A model generated the notes under the pieces. It ran no database searches, was not told where the DNA came from, and saw only the letters and a list, made by a program, of their open reading frames with translations. DNA of 56,843 nt from Syntrophobacter sp. SbD1 (GTDB lineage: Bacteria > Desulfobacterota > Syntrophobacteria > Syntrophobacterales > Syntrophobacteraceae), in assembly GCA_900290365.1 (NCBI GenBank), contig OMOE01000109.1:1-56843 (forward strand), given 5' to 3'. The translations under genes and the position numbers were made by a program. Positions 34,496-42,809 of this stretch are shown one piece after another; position 1 is the stretch's first letter, and every line of letters starts with the position of its first letter.

Positions 34496-36927
34496 TGCCG
34501 TCCTCCCTGATAGGTGAAAGAGATGGTTCCCAGCTCTAACCGGTTCGTGTCGTTTGTCACAAGGACAATCTCCTCCGGGGCTATCCGCATAACTTCACTC
34601 GATGTTACGGACTGGTTCCACCAGCGCGTCATCTTGATCGAGATTACGTGGTCGACACCGTCTATCTCAGTTAGCACTCCTTCGATCCGGCTCGCATAAA
34701 GCGATAGCCCGAAGGTCCAATTGTCGGGATTGAAAAAGGCTTGCTTGCCGTTTGCGGTATAGGTGTTGCCAAATGTCTGCTCAACGACCGGAGCGACATC
34801 ATCAATCCAGAAGTCGTTGGAAATGCAGATGGCGACTGTGATGGTCAGGGGCACATACATGGGGGCACGCACCTCGACGTCTTCCCCGATCAAATGGACG
34901 GCGTCCAGTTGCGCCTCGACCGTGGCTCGGAGATCATCGCTCAGGGTGGTTGTACCTTCCGGATCGATCACAACACGAACGGTGCGCCAGCTCCCGGTCC
35001 ACATGTAAAGAGCAACCGCATTAGAGACACCTTTCACCTCTTTGGCCCGGTCGGCGTAATCATCGAGAGTGATCGCTCGGGACTGCCGATAGAGGAATGC
35101 CTCCGGCACGCTCCGGCGAATCACGTAGGGAGTCTCGGGCGCCAGTCCGTCGGTAGCATCGAAGGGGTTCCATACTTTGTTGATAATTATGCCCGCAGGC
35201 ATACCCGTCGTGTCAATATTCACCAGGGTGTCCTGGCCGATGTTGCCGCTCGGTCCGTAGCCGCTAAGCCAGGACACGTTCACCTTGGCGTCATCGGGCA
35301 AACTCATCCCGTTCGTGTTATCACCGAAGCGAACGAGCGTTCGCGCCTGCTCGTCGGTCTCTGCGACGAAATGTTTGTCTGCCCCCTCGCTATGAATCAG
35401 GTCGGGCTGCTCCTGCCATTCTTCGGTAGAGCCGTCGGCCGCTGCGACCGTCACTGTAACAGTGCTGACCGATGGCTCCAGGCCTCCGGGCGTGGTATTC
35501 GTCCAGAGCACCGGAAAGGCAGGAGGAAGCCTGCACTCAGAGGCACCGGCAGCATTCTTCTCAAAGTTATAAACGCCCGGCGTAAACGGCGTTCCGGAAG
35601 GAACATACTGGAACTGCCGGGGATAGCCTTGCGCCATATCCACCAAATTGCCGTGGAAGAGCGAGACGTTGGGCACGCGCGTGCCGTTGATGTTGACAAC
35701 GAAACAATAGTTAAACGCGAGAGCGTCCTGCCGGCTCCAGGTGACGCGAACGACAGGAGCATCGGTCAGGGGATCGGTAAGCAGTTGCACATCCGTCAAA
35801 GTTAGAATCTGCCTCTTCTGTGGGTTGCTGTCCGCAGCCAACCCGGTCGCGGGATTCAGCCATTCCTGTATCAGCAGACGGGTAATTTGCCCTCCGGTGA
35901 TGAGCTGCACCGCGGTATCCGCGTCGGCGAAACTGGAAAAACCAAGGTCCGCGCACGTTGTGCCGGCTCCAAGCGAGGGGATGGCGTCGCTCCAGGTATA
36001 AAGCGGAACACTGCTGAAAGGATTGCTCACGAATTGCGGTCCGCTCGTTACAAACCAGACCGTGGAAGGATCGGAAGCGGCTTTGGATAGTGTGGAATCC
36101 GGGCCGGTCCAGGCCTGCTGATTCGGCTGCACGGTGAATTGTGAGGGGCCCTTAAAATCCATGGCCAATATCGTGCTCGACTGGTTGCCTTCGTGAATGT
36201 AATAGTCCATCAGGCGCGCATGGCGGCGCAACGAGATGCGCTTCCGGGCGGTCGCAAGGTAGGTCTCCTGCATCACCCGATCCTGGTAGTTGCTCAGTTC
36301 ATCGGCGGCAGCGCTGAACAGATCGATAAGCACAACATCCAAAGCCGCTTCCGAGGTGGGCTGCCATGAGGGGAGCCGCTGCATCATGGCGGACATGACG
36401 GCGTGGCGAAAAGAATCGTAATCTTTCGCCAGGTAGTCGATAGCAGGCTGCACTGGGGCCGGCTGAAAGGTGGAAGGCGGATTGCAATTGCTGTTGAAAC
36501 ATCCGGGGCGAAAGCGAAAGACAATTTGTGAAAATACCGGGTCGAATCCCGTTTGCCGGATCGCGAGTGTATAGCTACTATAGTCCCCTACCGGCGCGAT
36601 GGTAACCTGCAGCACCTGGACGTCCGAGTGCAGGAGTTTAACAACCTGGACTTGGCCGGACTGCGCTCCCGCAATGATCCGATCTCCCCCGCTGATAGGC
36701 ATGAGTGACGACATAGCGGCCGGCGTGTTTGCAGCGGAGACCAGATCGTCCAGGTGCTGATCGTTGTAAAAATGCAGCTCCAACACCCCGAATGCAGGTG
36801 GACTCGATGGATCGAGCAGCATCAATCCGAAGTCGATACCGTTCAACGTACCGAGATTGCGGGAGCGTTCGGCCAGAGCGTTCTGGTCATAGATCATGGT
36901 GCTCGGCCCGCAGAGGTTTGTGCTCAT
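34492..36927 (-). CDS. Baseplate J-like protein (first copy, Afp11-type position)
   Basis: 811 residues from ATG 36927, which has AAGGA upstream and overlaps gp25's stop by 4 nt; a start at 37059 would add 44 residues reading through the gp25 gene. Core gpJ features: AIDYLAKDYDSFRHAVMSAM, AALDVVLIDLFSAAADELSNYQDR, RHARLMDYYIH, VRFGDNTNGMSLPD, ITLDDYADRAKEVKGVSNAV and SRIEGVLTEIDGVDHV. The strong similarity in architecture to the next gene suggests an ancient duplication. Forms half of the asymmetric wedge. Confidence 0.9.
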   Translation of the reverse strand: MSTNLCGPSTMIYDQNALAERSRNLGTLNGIDFGLMLLDPSSPPAFGVLELHFYNDQHLDDLVSAANTPAAMSSLMPISGGDRIIAGAQSGQVQVVKLLHSDVQVLQVTIAPVGDYSSYTLAIRQTGFDPVFSQIVFRFRPGCFNSNCNPPSTFQPAPVQPAIDYLAKDYDSFRHAVMSAMMQRLPSWQPTSEAALDVVLIDLFSAAADELSNYQDRVMQETYLATARKRISLRRHARLMDYYIHEGNQSSTILAMDFKGPSQFTVQPNQQAWTGPDSTLSKAASDPSTVWFVTSGPQFVSNPFSSVPLYTWSDAIPSLGAGTTCADLGFSSFADADTAVQLITGGQITRLLIQEWLNPATGLAADSNPQKRQILTLTDVQLLTDPLTDAPVVRVTWSRQDALAFNYCFVVNINGTRVPNVSLFHGNLVDMAQGYPRQFQYVPSGTPFTPGVYNFEKNAAGASECRLPPAFPVLWTNTTPGGLEPSVSTVTVTVAAADGSTEEWQEQPDLIHSEGADKHFVAETDEQARTLVRFGDNTNGMSLPDDAKVNVSWLSGYGPSGNIGQDTLVNIDTTGMPAGIIINKVWNPFDATDGLAPETPYVIRRSVPEAFLYRQSRAITLDDYADRAKEVKGVSNAVALYMWTGSWRTVRVVIDPEGTTTLSDDLRATVEAQLDAVHLIGEDVEVRAPMYVPLTITVAICISNDFWIDDVAPVVEQTFGNTYTANGKQAFFNPDNWTFGLSLYASRIEGVLTEIDGVDHVISIKMTRWWNQSVTSSEVMRIAPEEIVLVTNDTNRLELGTISFTYQGGRQ

Positions 36928-37301
36928 GGGCTGTTCCTTTGGAAAATGGTCTGCACCGTTGTTGGGCTTCCGGCGACCTGATAGACAATGGTGATGTTGA
37001 TCGCAGACCCGGTCGCCAACACATTCACACTCTGCAACTGAACACGGCCGGCGAGCCAATTTTGAATGGCCTGGGTAAGCGTCGCCTGGGCTACCGATGT
37101 AGTGTTTTCGTCCGTCGTTTCGAAGAGCAGACGGCCGGCGCCGCCACCGAAGTCCGGAAGAAACAGCCTCTCGCCCGGATCGGTAAGGACCAGTTGTTCG
37201 AGTTCCTGCAAAACTTGGTCGGCTAGAGTATCGGCCGTTACAGTGCGGCCGTCATTGCCGATGCTGAATGGGAACGCCAGATGTCCGCCTGCCGAGCTCA
37301 T
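36924..37301 (-). CDS. gp25-like baseplate wedge protein (Afp9-type)
   Basis: 125 residues from ATG 37301, coupled by an ATGA overlap to the PAAR-like gene. GHLAFPFSIGNDGRTV, LADQVLQELEQLVLTDPGERLFLPDFGGG and RLLF are the GPW/gp25 signature; the E-R-x-F(L)-x-P-x-F(D)-G(F) motif anchors the sheath-baseplate junction in T4-like baseplates. Normal family length. Confidence 0.92.
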   Translation of the reverse strand: MSSAGGHLAFPFSIGNDGRTVTADTLADQVLQELEQLVLTDPGERLFLPDFGGGAGRLLFETTDENTTSVAQATLTQAIQNWLAGRVQLQSVNVLATGSAINITIVYQVAGSPTTVQTIFQRNSP

Positions 37302-37627
37302 ATAGTGTCCAGTTCTGAAGCCGCGCCGCTCACTATGGCTACGCCCTGGGGTGCTTCGGCGGCATTGAGGCACTCCCCTATGCTGGTTTCCACCAGGACC
37401 CCTGTTCCATTCACATTCAGGTCAGCGGCGGCAGCCTGCCACTGCACGGTGACGCATGGCGTATAGACCCCGCCGGGACTGAACGGGCAGCCGACAACCG
37501 AATGCACGTCCGATTCAAGCAGTACAGGGCTTCCTCCCACGGATAGAAGGGTATTTGCCGTCGTGAGAAGAACCTGGCCCCCGTGCGGGCATTGCGCCTG
37601 ACTTGCAGTCGTAAGAACCTGCGGCAT
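37298..37627 (-). CDS. PAAR-like spike-tip protein (Afp10-type)
   Basis: 109 residues, hydrophobic and glycine-rich with no membrane segment. A Cys13-P-His15 pair, Cys49 and Cys59 could supply the metal site of a PAAR-type cone (QAQCPHGGQV, VGCPFSPGGVYTPC). Such proteins cap the gpV spike and puncture the target membrane. Overlaps gpV by one base (TAATG) and gp25 by four. Confidence 0.8.
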   Translation of the reverse strand: MPQVLTTASQAQCPHGGQVLLTTANTLLSVGGSPVLLESDVHSVVGCPFSPGGVYTPCVTVQWQAAAADLNVNGTGVLVETSIGECLNAAEAPQGVAIVSGAASELDTI

Positions 37628-38148
37628 TATGAACTCACCCCCGTAGTTCCCTTAAGACTGATTCCCTGTGAATTGAGCGTTATCGTTGCGCTGTCCGTGG
37701 AAAGCGTGATGCCGTCGGAGCTTATCGTAATGCTAGGTCCCGCGGGGTGCTGCAGGGAGATCTGGTTCTGATCGTCGTCCAAGGCAACCGCCAGACCGCC
37801 GGTGGTTACCCAGGAGCGCACCTTGGCATCCCCTGGTGACGGCATGTCTCCAGATCCCCACCAGCAGCCAACCCATATGGGTTGTGCGGGATTTCCGGCT
37901 TCAAACTCGATCCAAACGCCGTCGCCAACCTCAGGAATGGCCACAAACCCGTGTTTCGGACCGGCAAACGGTACGCAGGGCCATGCCACCGCACTCTGGG
38001 TCCCGAGCACGTCCGGAACGGAAACCTGCAGCTTACCGAGATCCGTCCCGGTCAGCGCCTCAGTGACAATGCCTCGATATTTGCCGAAGAAGAGATTGCG
38101 CCTTTCTCGGGCAATATCCTGCAGTGTCTTTTCAGCATGTTCATCCAT
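37627..38148 (-). CDS. gpV/VgrG C-terminal-like spike protein
   Basis: 173 residues. An OB-fold part (GKYRGIVTEALTGTDLGKLQVSVPDV, WPCVPFAG, FVAIPEVGDGVWIEFEAG, NPAQPIWVGCWW) is followed by a short triple-stranded beta-helix with alternating polar/hydrophobic strands (ISLQHPAGPSITISSDG, LSTDSATITLNSQGISL). In Afp/PVC this is fused to the gpD-like hub as Afp8; here the two are separate genes 16 nt apart. Confidence 0.9.
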   Translation of the reverse strand: MDEHAEKTLQDIARERRNLFFGKYRGIVTEALTGTDLGKLQVSVPDVLGTQSAVAWPCVPFAGPKHGFVAIPEVGDGVWIEFEAGNPAQPIWVGCWWGSGDMPSPGDAKVRSWVTTGGLAVALDDDQNQISLQHPAGPSITISSDGITLSTDSATITLNSQGISLKGTTGVSS

Positions 38149-38164
38149 ACTATTCCGTCTCCAA

Positions 38165-39283
38165 TTAAAAGACCGACGACGGGACCTGCGGCAGCGGGCC
38201 GTTGGTGCCTGCCGATTGGGCGTTCCGCATTACCTGAAAGCTCTGTCCGTAACTGTTTCGTGTAAGCGTGTGCGTGACTTGCCTGATGAGCCATGTTCCG
38301 CTGATCGTTCCATTCGCACCAAGGACCTGCACATACTGGTAGGGCTGCAAAACCGAACCGTAGCCCCCCTTCATAACTTCACCGTCAGCACTCAGCGCAT
38401 AGGCGGCGCGCTCGGATTCGGCCTGAACCGCGCGCGCCAGGGTGAGAGCGTCGGTCTGGCCCGGCTTGAGCAGACGCTGGATGGATGGGCCGGGCGGAGG
38501 ATTGGTGCCTTGCAGATTAATATCCCCGAGATCGGAGGTTCGCGCGTCGGTGCTACGGTCATTAAGATCCACACGTTCTGACTGGAAAGTTGCCATCTGA
38601 CCGACGGTAGTCTTAGTTTTGAAAGAAAATATATTTGCTCCGTTGCCCACGAGCACCATGGGAGATAGTCCAAAATCCTGAGCAGGGTCGGGGTCGAGTT
38701 TGAAGCACCCGACGCTCTGTCCGGGCGAATCCCCGCATCTGACAAAGGCATGCATGTGCTGGCGTGTTGCAAGTTGCTGCAGACACTCCATCTGTGTGCC
38801 CCGCAGTACCGTGGTGTCGAAGGCGGGGTTGGACGGCGCCGGAGCGGCATCGACATCCGTGCTTGCAATCTCCGGGACCTGGTCGTAAATCTGCAGGGCA
38901 ATCTGATCGTCAGAACCCTGGAAGCTCGAGACAGTCTCGTCGCGATGCAGGTAGAAGCTGTCGTCGCTGACGACCAGGGTCAGCATGCTTTGACCCGGCT
39001 GGTAGAAGTTGTCGCCTTCGATATTAATAATCGGGCCGTCTATCAAAGGGACCCAAGCACCGCTTTGGATCTGGATTTCCAGGCGGATACGGCTCATACC
39101 CTGCAAAAAGGCCTCTGTCTCGCCATCCCAGACCCCGGTCTGGCTGACACAAATCGGAACTTGAAATTTTCCCTGGCAGGCCTTGTCCATCTCCTGCTCG
39201 ATCGTGATGTCCTCAAAGCTTGAGAGTTGGTCCGCTGTCGCCATTACGTCATTGAGGTAGAGCCGATATTGTGCATAGCTCAT
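38165..39283 (-). CDS. gpD-like baseplate hub protein (late control D/VgrG N-terminal fold)
   Basis: 372 residues. Segments FEDITIEQEMDKACQGKFQV, GMSRIRLEIQ, DGPIINIEGD, STLTLVV-like SMLTLVVSDDSFYL, and ATRQHMHAFVRCGD follow the gp27/gpD hub pattern; the end (VQVLGANGTISGTWLIRQVTHTL) is the usual closing strand set. It makes the ring on which the tube is nucleated and from which the gpV spike projects. Confidence 0.9.
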   Translation of the reverse strand: MSYAQYRLYLNDVMATADQLSSFEDITIEQEMDKACQGKFQVPICVSQTGVWDGETEAFLQGMSRIRLEIQIQSGAWVPLIDGPIINIEGDNFYQPGQSMLTLVVSDDSFYLHRDETVSSFQGSDDQIALQIYDQVPEIASTDVDAAPAPSNPAFDTTVLRGTQMECLQQLATRQHMHAFVRCGDSPGQSVGCFKLDPDPAQDFGLSPMVLVGNGANIFSFKTKTTVGQMATFQSERVDLNDRSTDARTSDLGDINLQGTNPPPGPSIQRLLKPGQTDALTLARAVQAESERAAYALSADGEVMKGGYGSVLQPYQYVQVLGANGTISGTWLIRQVTHTLTRNSYGQSFQVMRNAQSAGTNGPLPQVPSSVF

Positions 39284-39580
39284 TTAGTTTTCCGGAACCA
39301 GGATGCTCAGTTGTTGCGCATTCTGGTCGTTTGCGAGCCATTGAACGAAAAGGTGATTGGAATCGAGGACAGTGTTGGCGTCGGCTATGTGCCAGTAACG
39401 CGTAGCGTCGCCGTATAACCGTTCTGCCATCACATCCAGCCGGTCATTCGCCGTAATGGGTGTGGGGTCGCCCGGCGTTACAGGCACAGTTCGCAGTTGG
39501 ACCGCGGTGACCTGTGTGCAGTCTGCAAGCGTCAACTGCAACCGGGGAGTGTTTGCGTAGCGCGATGTATTGAGGAACAT
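39284..39580 (-). CDS. LysM-like tail protein X (C-terminal half of an Afp7-type hub)
   Basis: 98 residues from ATG 39580, with AGGAG upstream; the longer frame from 39685 reads through the preceding gene. RLDVMAERLYGDATRYWHIADANTVLD is a LysM/gpX core and ends with QQLSILVPEN. In Afp-type systems this domain is the C-terminus of a larger hub protein; here it is a separate gene just after the tube-binding part. Confidence 0.88.
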   Translation of the reverse strand: MFLNTSRYANTPRLQLTLADCTQVTAVQLRTVPVTPGDPTPITANDRLDVMAERLYGDATRYWHIADANTVLDSNHLFVQWLANDQNAQQLSILVPEN

Positions 39581-39590
39581 GTCCAGGCTC

Positions 39591-40259
39591 CTAGAAGGGA
39601 ATGAGATGTGTAATTGATGCGGCGCTGTTTGCCAGATTGATGGTGGCCATCGTGTCCTGCGCCAGCTTGGTATAGGCAAGCGCACCCTGGCCTATCGTAT
39701 CGCCCGAACAGGCACCGGGCGTGATAACGGCGAGACCGATCGCCACCTGCGCCTCTATCGGATTGAGCATGCCGTCGTAGATCCGCTCCGTGATGGTGAG
39801 TGACTCAATGATAACCGGAACAATCCTCGTGAGCCCCCAGATGAATAGAATGCGAGGCGTCTGCTGACGGGGGATCGGCTGCGTAGGCGCCGGCCCCTGA
39901 GCGCCGAGAAGTGAGCCGACGGCGTCGACCACGGCGCCGATGATGCCACCGGGGGTCTCCACCGGGTAAACCATCGCCTGCAGGGCAGCCAGTTGCGGTC
40001 CCACTCCAAAAGCTATGCCGATTGGATTGGAGCTGTTGCGCTGATCCGCGGCGCTGAAGGTAGTGTTGATGGTAAACCGCTCGTAGGCAGGCTCACCGGC
40101 CTGGCTGGTCTCCCTCTGCGTGGCGTCGACCGCTCGGGGAGGGATGACGATGGTGCGTGCAATGCTCTCCGGGTTGAACTGAAAGATGACCACGTTTGGA
40201 ATCGGCCCGAGAAAATCGGTACCGTACTCAATGAGGGCCCCGAGCAAAGGTGTAGGCAT
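39591..40259 (-). CDS. CIS tube-associated protein (Afp7 N-terminal-like)
   Basis: 222 residues. VVIFQFNPESIARTIVIPP is the hallmark of the eCIS tube-adaptor (Afp7/gp53-like) N-terminal domain; FTINTTFSAADQ and PRILFIWGLTRIVPVIIESLTITERIYDG continue it. AAGGGGA precedes ATG 40259. It should connect the tube to the hub ring. Together with the next gene it equals one Afp7 protein, so the gene is split at the domain boundary. Confidence 0.88.
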   Translation of the reverse strand: MPTPLLGALIEYGTDFLGPIPNVVIFQFNPESIARTIVIPPRAVDATQRETSQAGEPAYERFTINTTFSAADQRNSSNPIGIAFGVGPQLAALQAMVYPVETPGGIIGAVVDAVGSLLGAQGPAPTQPIPRQQTPRILFIWGLTRIVPVIIESLTITERIYDGMLNPIEAQVAIGLAVITPGACSGDTIGQGALAYTKLAQDTMATINLANSAASITHLIPF

Positions 40260-40273
40260 AATTTATTTTCCCC

Positions 40274-40525
40274 TTACCTGGCAGTTTTGCTGATCGCAGC
40301 CTGAATGGCGCGCACTATACCCTCGGCATTGGCCTGCTCGGTGGGGACACAAATGTGCACCACATCGAGCGATCCCCCCACCTGTGTGAGGTCGCCTCGC
40401 CTGAAAGATTTGGCCAGACCTTCGGCAACTGATTTCGCCAGGCTCACCCCCTTGTCACCGCCGGGCGAAGATTGAGCGCTCGGCAACCTCAAATGCAAGC
40501 GGTCGATGTTGATTTCTCTCGTCAT
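40274..40525 (-). CDS. Small eCIS-associated protein of unknown function
   Basis: 83 residues from ATG 40525, coupled by an ATGA overlap to the ATPase stop. A short strand (INIDRLHLRLP) is followed by a Gly/Ser linker and two helices (VSLAKSVAEGLAKSF, AEGIVRAIQAAISK). Small proteins of this layout, with an I-x-I-x-x-L-x-L strand then 'A..E..LA' helix, recur in eCIS operons next to the ATPase; their role is not known to me. Confidence 0.78.
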   Translation of the reverse strand: MTREINIDRLHLRLPSAQSSPGGDKGVSLAKSVAEGLAKSFRRGDLTQVGGSLDVVHICVPTEQANAEGIVRAIQAAISKTAR

Positions 40526-42669
40526 TGTCTGGCTCCTGCATTGGCTGCCTGCGTTATTGCAGCAGCGTTCATCCGCCACTGAGCCTTTTGTTCGCGGGTG
40601 AGCGGACGACCGATCTTTTCGTACTCTCGATCCACGGCGCTCATCACTGTATCCATGCTCAGAACAGGCTGTTGATGAATGGAGGCGCTTTGCAAGCAGG
40701 CATTCAAGACAATTGATCGTATATTCCCACCTGAAAGAGCAAACTCACGAGCGAGGAACGGGAAGGCGATGTCTTCTGTTGAGACCTGCGGCGGAATGCA
40801 CTTTTTCCAGATCGCAAGACGCTCTTCCTCGGCAGGCAGCGGAAATTCTATTACGTAGCGCAGACGCCTGAGAAAGGCTTCATCGAGGTCCTTCCTGCGG
40901 TTCGTGGCAAGAATCGCAAGACCACGAAACCTCTCCATCCGTTCCAGAAGGTAACTGATTTCCATATTGGCGAAGCGGTCGTTTGAATTGCGCACCTGCA
41001 TGCGTTGACCGAAAAGTGCTTCGGCTTCATCGAAGAAGAGCACTATATCGGCCTGCTCGGCCGCATCAAAAAGTTTGCGCAGATTCTTTTCAGTCTCTCC
41101 GATATATTTGTTCACTACCTGCGACAGATCGACGCGATACATGGGCAGGCACAATCCGGCGGACAGTACCTCAGCTGCCATCGTCTTTCCCGTTCCCGGA
41201 GCGCCCGCAAAGAGCGCCGAAATGCCCGCATCTCCCCAAGCCTTTCCAGTGCCCCAGTCGGCGTGGACACGCGACAGACTTCGCATCGCCGCAAGTAGCT
41301 GATCGAACTGCGCGGTCCGCTCCGCGTCAAGAACCAGATCCTCGCGATGGAATCTGGGCGAGACCAGCGTAGCCTGCCCGCCGATCATCAAACCGACCTG
41401 CTGCTGACAGGCCGCGATCATAAGTTCGAGGGTGATTGGCAGTCCCATGCAGCTCAAAGCAGCGACCACTTCGTCAATGCCTGCCGCATCCAGCCTGAAG
41501 CGGAAGGCGCACTCGCGAACCGCCTCCGGATCCAGATCGAGCCCATGCTTTTTAAGCTCGGTCAACCAAATCTCTCTCCGTTCCGTGTAGCTGAGGGAAG
41601 GTATCTTGAGGGTGGGTAACGTCTGTGCGACAAGCGTTCCGGCTTCTTCGTGTGCGGCGGCAAAAACGTAGATGGGATAGGGCCGCAACGTATTCTGCCA
41701 ACTCGATTCGGCAGGTATCCCACGCGACGGGAGCAGAAGGTCACCGCCACGAAGCCAGCAATAGGCGCCTGCATTCTCGAGGATGGCAGTGGAGGTGACA
41801 ACATCAGGCCGAATTGCGTAAATGGGCCGGCCGGTCAGAGCGGATATCCCGGCCAATGTCGGCGCGATGCGCTTCGCGTCCAGAACGTCCGTCGAAAAAG
41901 CTACAGAGACAGGAACGACATGCAGCCCCTCAGGCACGTGCGTCATACGAAGGGCAAGCAACTCGAGATCGATGTTGGCGTCTCTGTGCTCAGGATCTTG
42001 CTGCTTCTCACCGGACTGGTTCTGCAGCGGCTCCGCAATGCATTCTAATTCAGCAGGAGGGTGTTGCAGGGAGCCCTCCAGAATTTGTGCGACAAGAGAC
42101 GGCATGAAGATGGGTACATTCCATTCATGCCAGGCTTCTGTTCTGCGTAAGACCCCGCGCGCAAAGATGGAATGAGCCGGCGAAGTGAGAGGCAACAATG
42201 CCCGGGGATCGTCCCACAGCCATTGAGCCAACCCGAGGGTGGGCAATTGCTGGCGCGGGTTGCCGTTTAAAGTTGCGATGAGGTTGCCGACAACGGCGTC
42301 ACGGGCAGCGGCAAGAGCGAGCGCAACCACAAAAATCTCAGCCTGCGAGAGTCCCAGATGGTATGCCAACCAGGGAAAAGTCCCCCGTTCGCCTTTAGGG
42401 TCGCCGAGTGGTACATCGCCGGAGTGAATGTGCTGGTCGAGGTAGCGCGCAGTAGGGTCCTCGGCGAAGAACCTCAATCGTGCCTCCACGAGCGATGGTC
42501 TTTCAAGCGAGTCCGCCAGCCGATCTGCAGGCTCATTCCTGCGCCAGAGCCAAGTCAGTTCGCGGCGCATCCTAAAAATGACCTGTTCGAGCCAAATGCG
42601 CGTGAATGGGTCGTTCGGCGCCAAGCCTTCTGTCAGAGACGAAAAGCGGTTGTCCGGGGGTGTCGTCAT
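40522..42669 (-). CDS. AAA+ ATPase of the eCIS (Afp15-type)
   Basis: 715 residues. The C-terminal third is a single AAA+ module: Walker A GAPGTGKT with Lys495, Walker B LFFDEAEA (Asp547-Glu548), sensor 1 in ILATNRRKDLDEAFLRR with the arginine finger, and sensor 2 GGNIRSIVLNA. The N-terminal ~450 residues are helical and family-specific. The ATPase is required for particle assembly or maturation in Afp/PVC; it is not a T6SS ClpV (no double AAA+). Overlaps the 47-codon ORF upstream and the 83-residue gene downstream by 4 nt each. Confidence 0.95.
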   Translation of the reverse strand: MTTPPDNRFSSLTEGLAPNDPFTRIWLEQVIFRMRRELTWLWRRNEPADRLADSLERPSLVEARLRFFAEDPTARYLDQHIHSGDVPLGDPKGERGTFPWLAYHLGLSQAEIFVVALALAAARDAVVGNLIATLNGNPRQQLPTLGLAQWLWDDPRALLPLTSPAHSIFARGVLRRTEAWHEWNVPIFMPSLVAQILEGSLQHPPAELECIAEPLQNQSGEKQQDPEHRDANIDLELLALRMTHVPEGLHVVPVSVAFSTDVLDAKRIAPTLAGISALTGRPIYAIRPDVVTSTAILENAGAYCWLRGGDLLLPSRGIPAESSWQNTLRPYPIYVFAAAHEEAGTLVAQTLPTLKIPSLSYTERREIWLTELKKHGLDLDPEAVRECAFRFRLDAAGIDEVVAALSCMGLPITLELMIAACQQQVGLMIGGQATLVSPRFHREDLVLDAERTAQFDQLLAAMRSLSRVHADWGTGKAWGDAGISALFAGAPGTGKTMAAEVLSAGLCLPMYRVDLSQVVNKYIGETEKNLRKLFDAAEQADIVLFFDEAEALFGQRMQVRNSNDRFANMEISYLLERMERFRGLAILATNRRKDLDEAFLRRLRYVIEFPLPAEEERLAIWKKCIPPQVSTEDIAFPFLAREFALSGGNIRSIVLNACLQSASIHQQPVLSMDTVMSAVDREYEKIGRPLTREQKAQWRMNAAAITQAANAGARQ

Positions 42670-42809
42670 CGGTTTGTACGCCGGTTCGTGTTTTGCCAGA
42701 GCCGAGTAAGTTCAGAGTTAATCCGCCGCATGGACCACTTCATTAGCGCCGCGCCTTCTGTCGCAGACGAAAATGGGTCGGCCGGAGCCATCGATATCGA
42801 TTGGGTCAT
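42666..42809 (-). CDS. 47-residue ORF resembling the ATPase N-terminus
   Basis: Too short for ordinary ORF lists but bounded by perfect ATGA overlaps: its ATG (42809-42807) overlaps the DUF4255 TGA, and its TGA (42668-42666) overlaps the ATPase ATG (42669-42667). Its peptide carries PFSSATEGAAL and SELTRLWQN, matching RFSSLTEGLAP and RELTWLWRRN in the first 45 residues of the ATPase; the DNA shares TTTTCGTCT-x2-GACAGAAGGC. It looks like a partial duplication of the ATPase 5' end, kept in frame. Whether it is a functional peptide or a coupling relay is unknown. Confidence 0.6.
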   Translation of the reverse strand: MTQSISMAPADPFSSATEGAALMKWSMRRINSELTRLWQNTNRRTNR

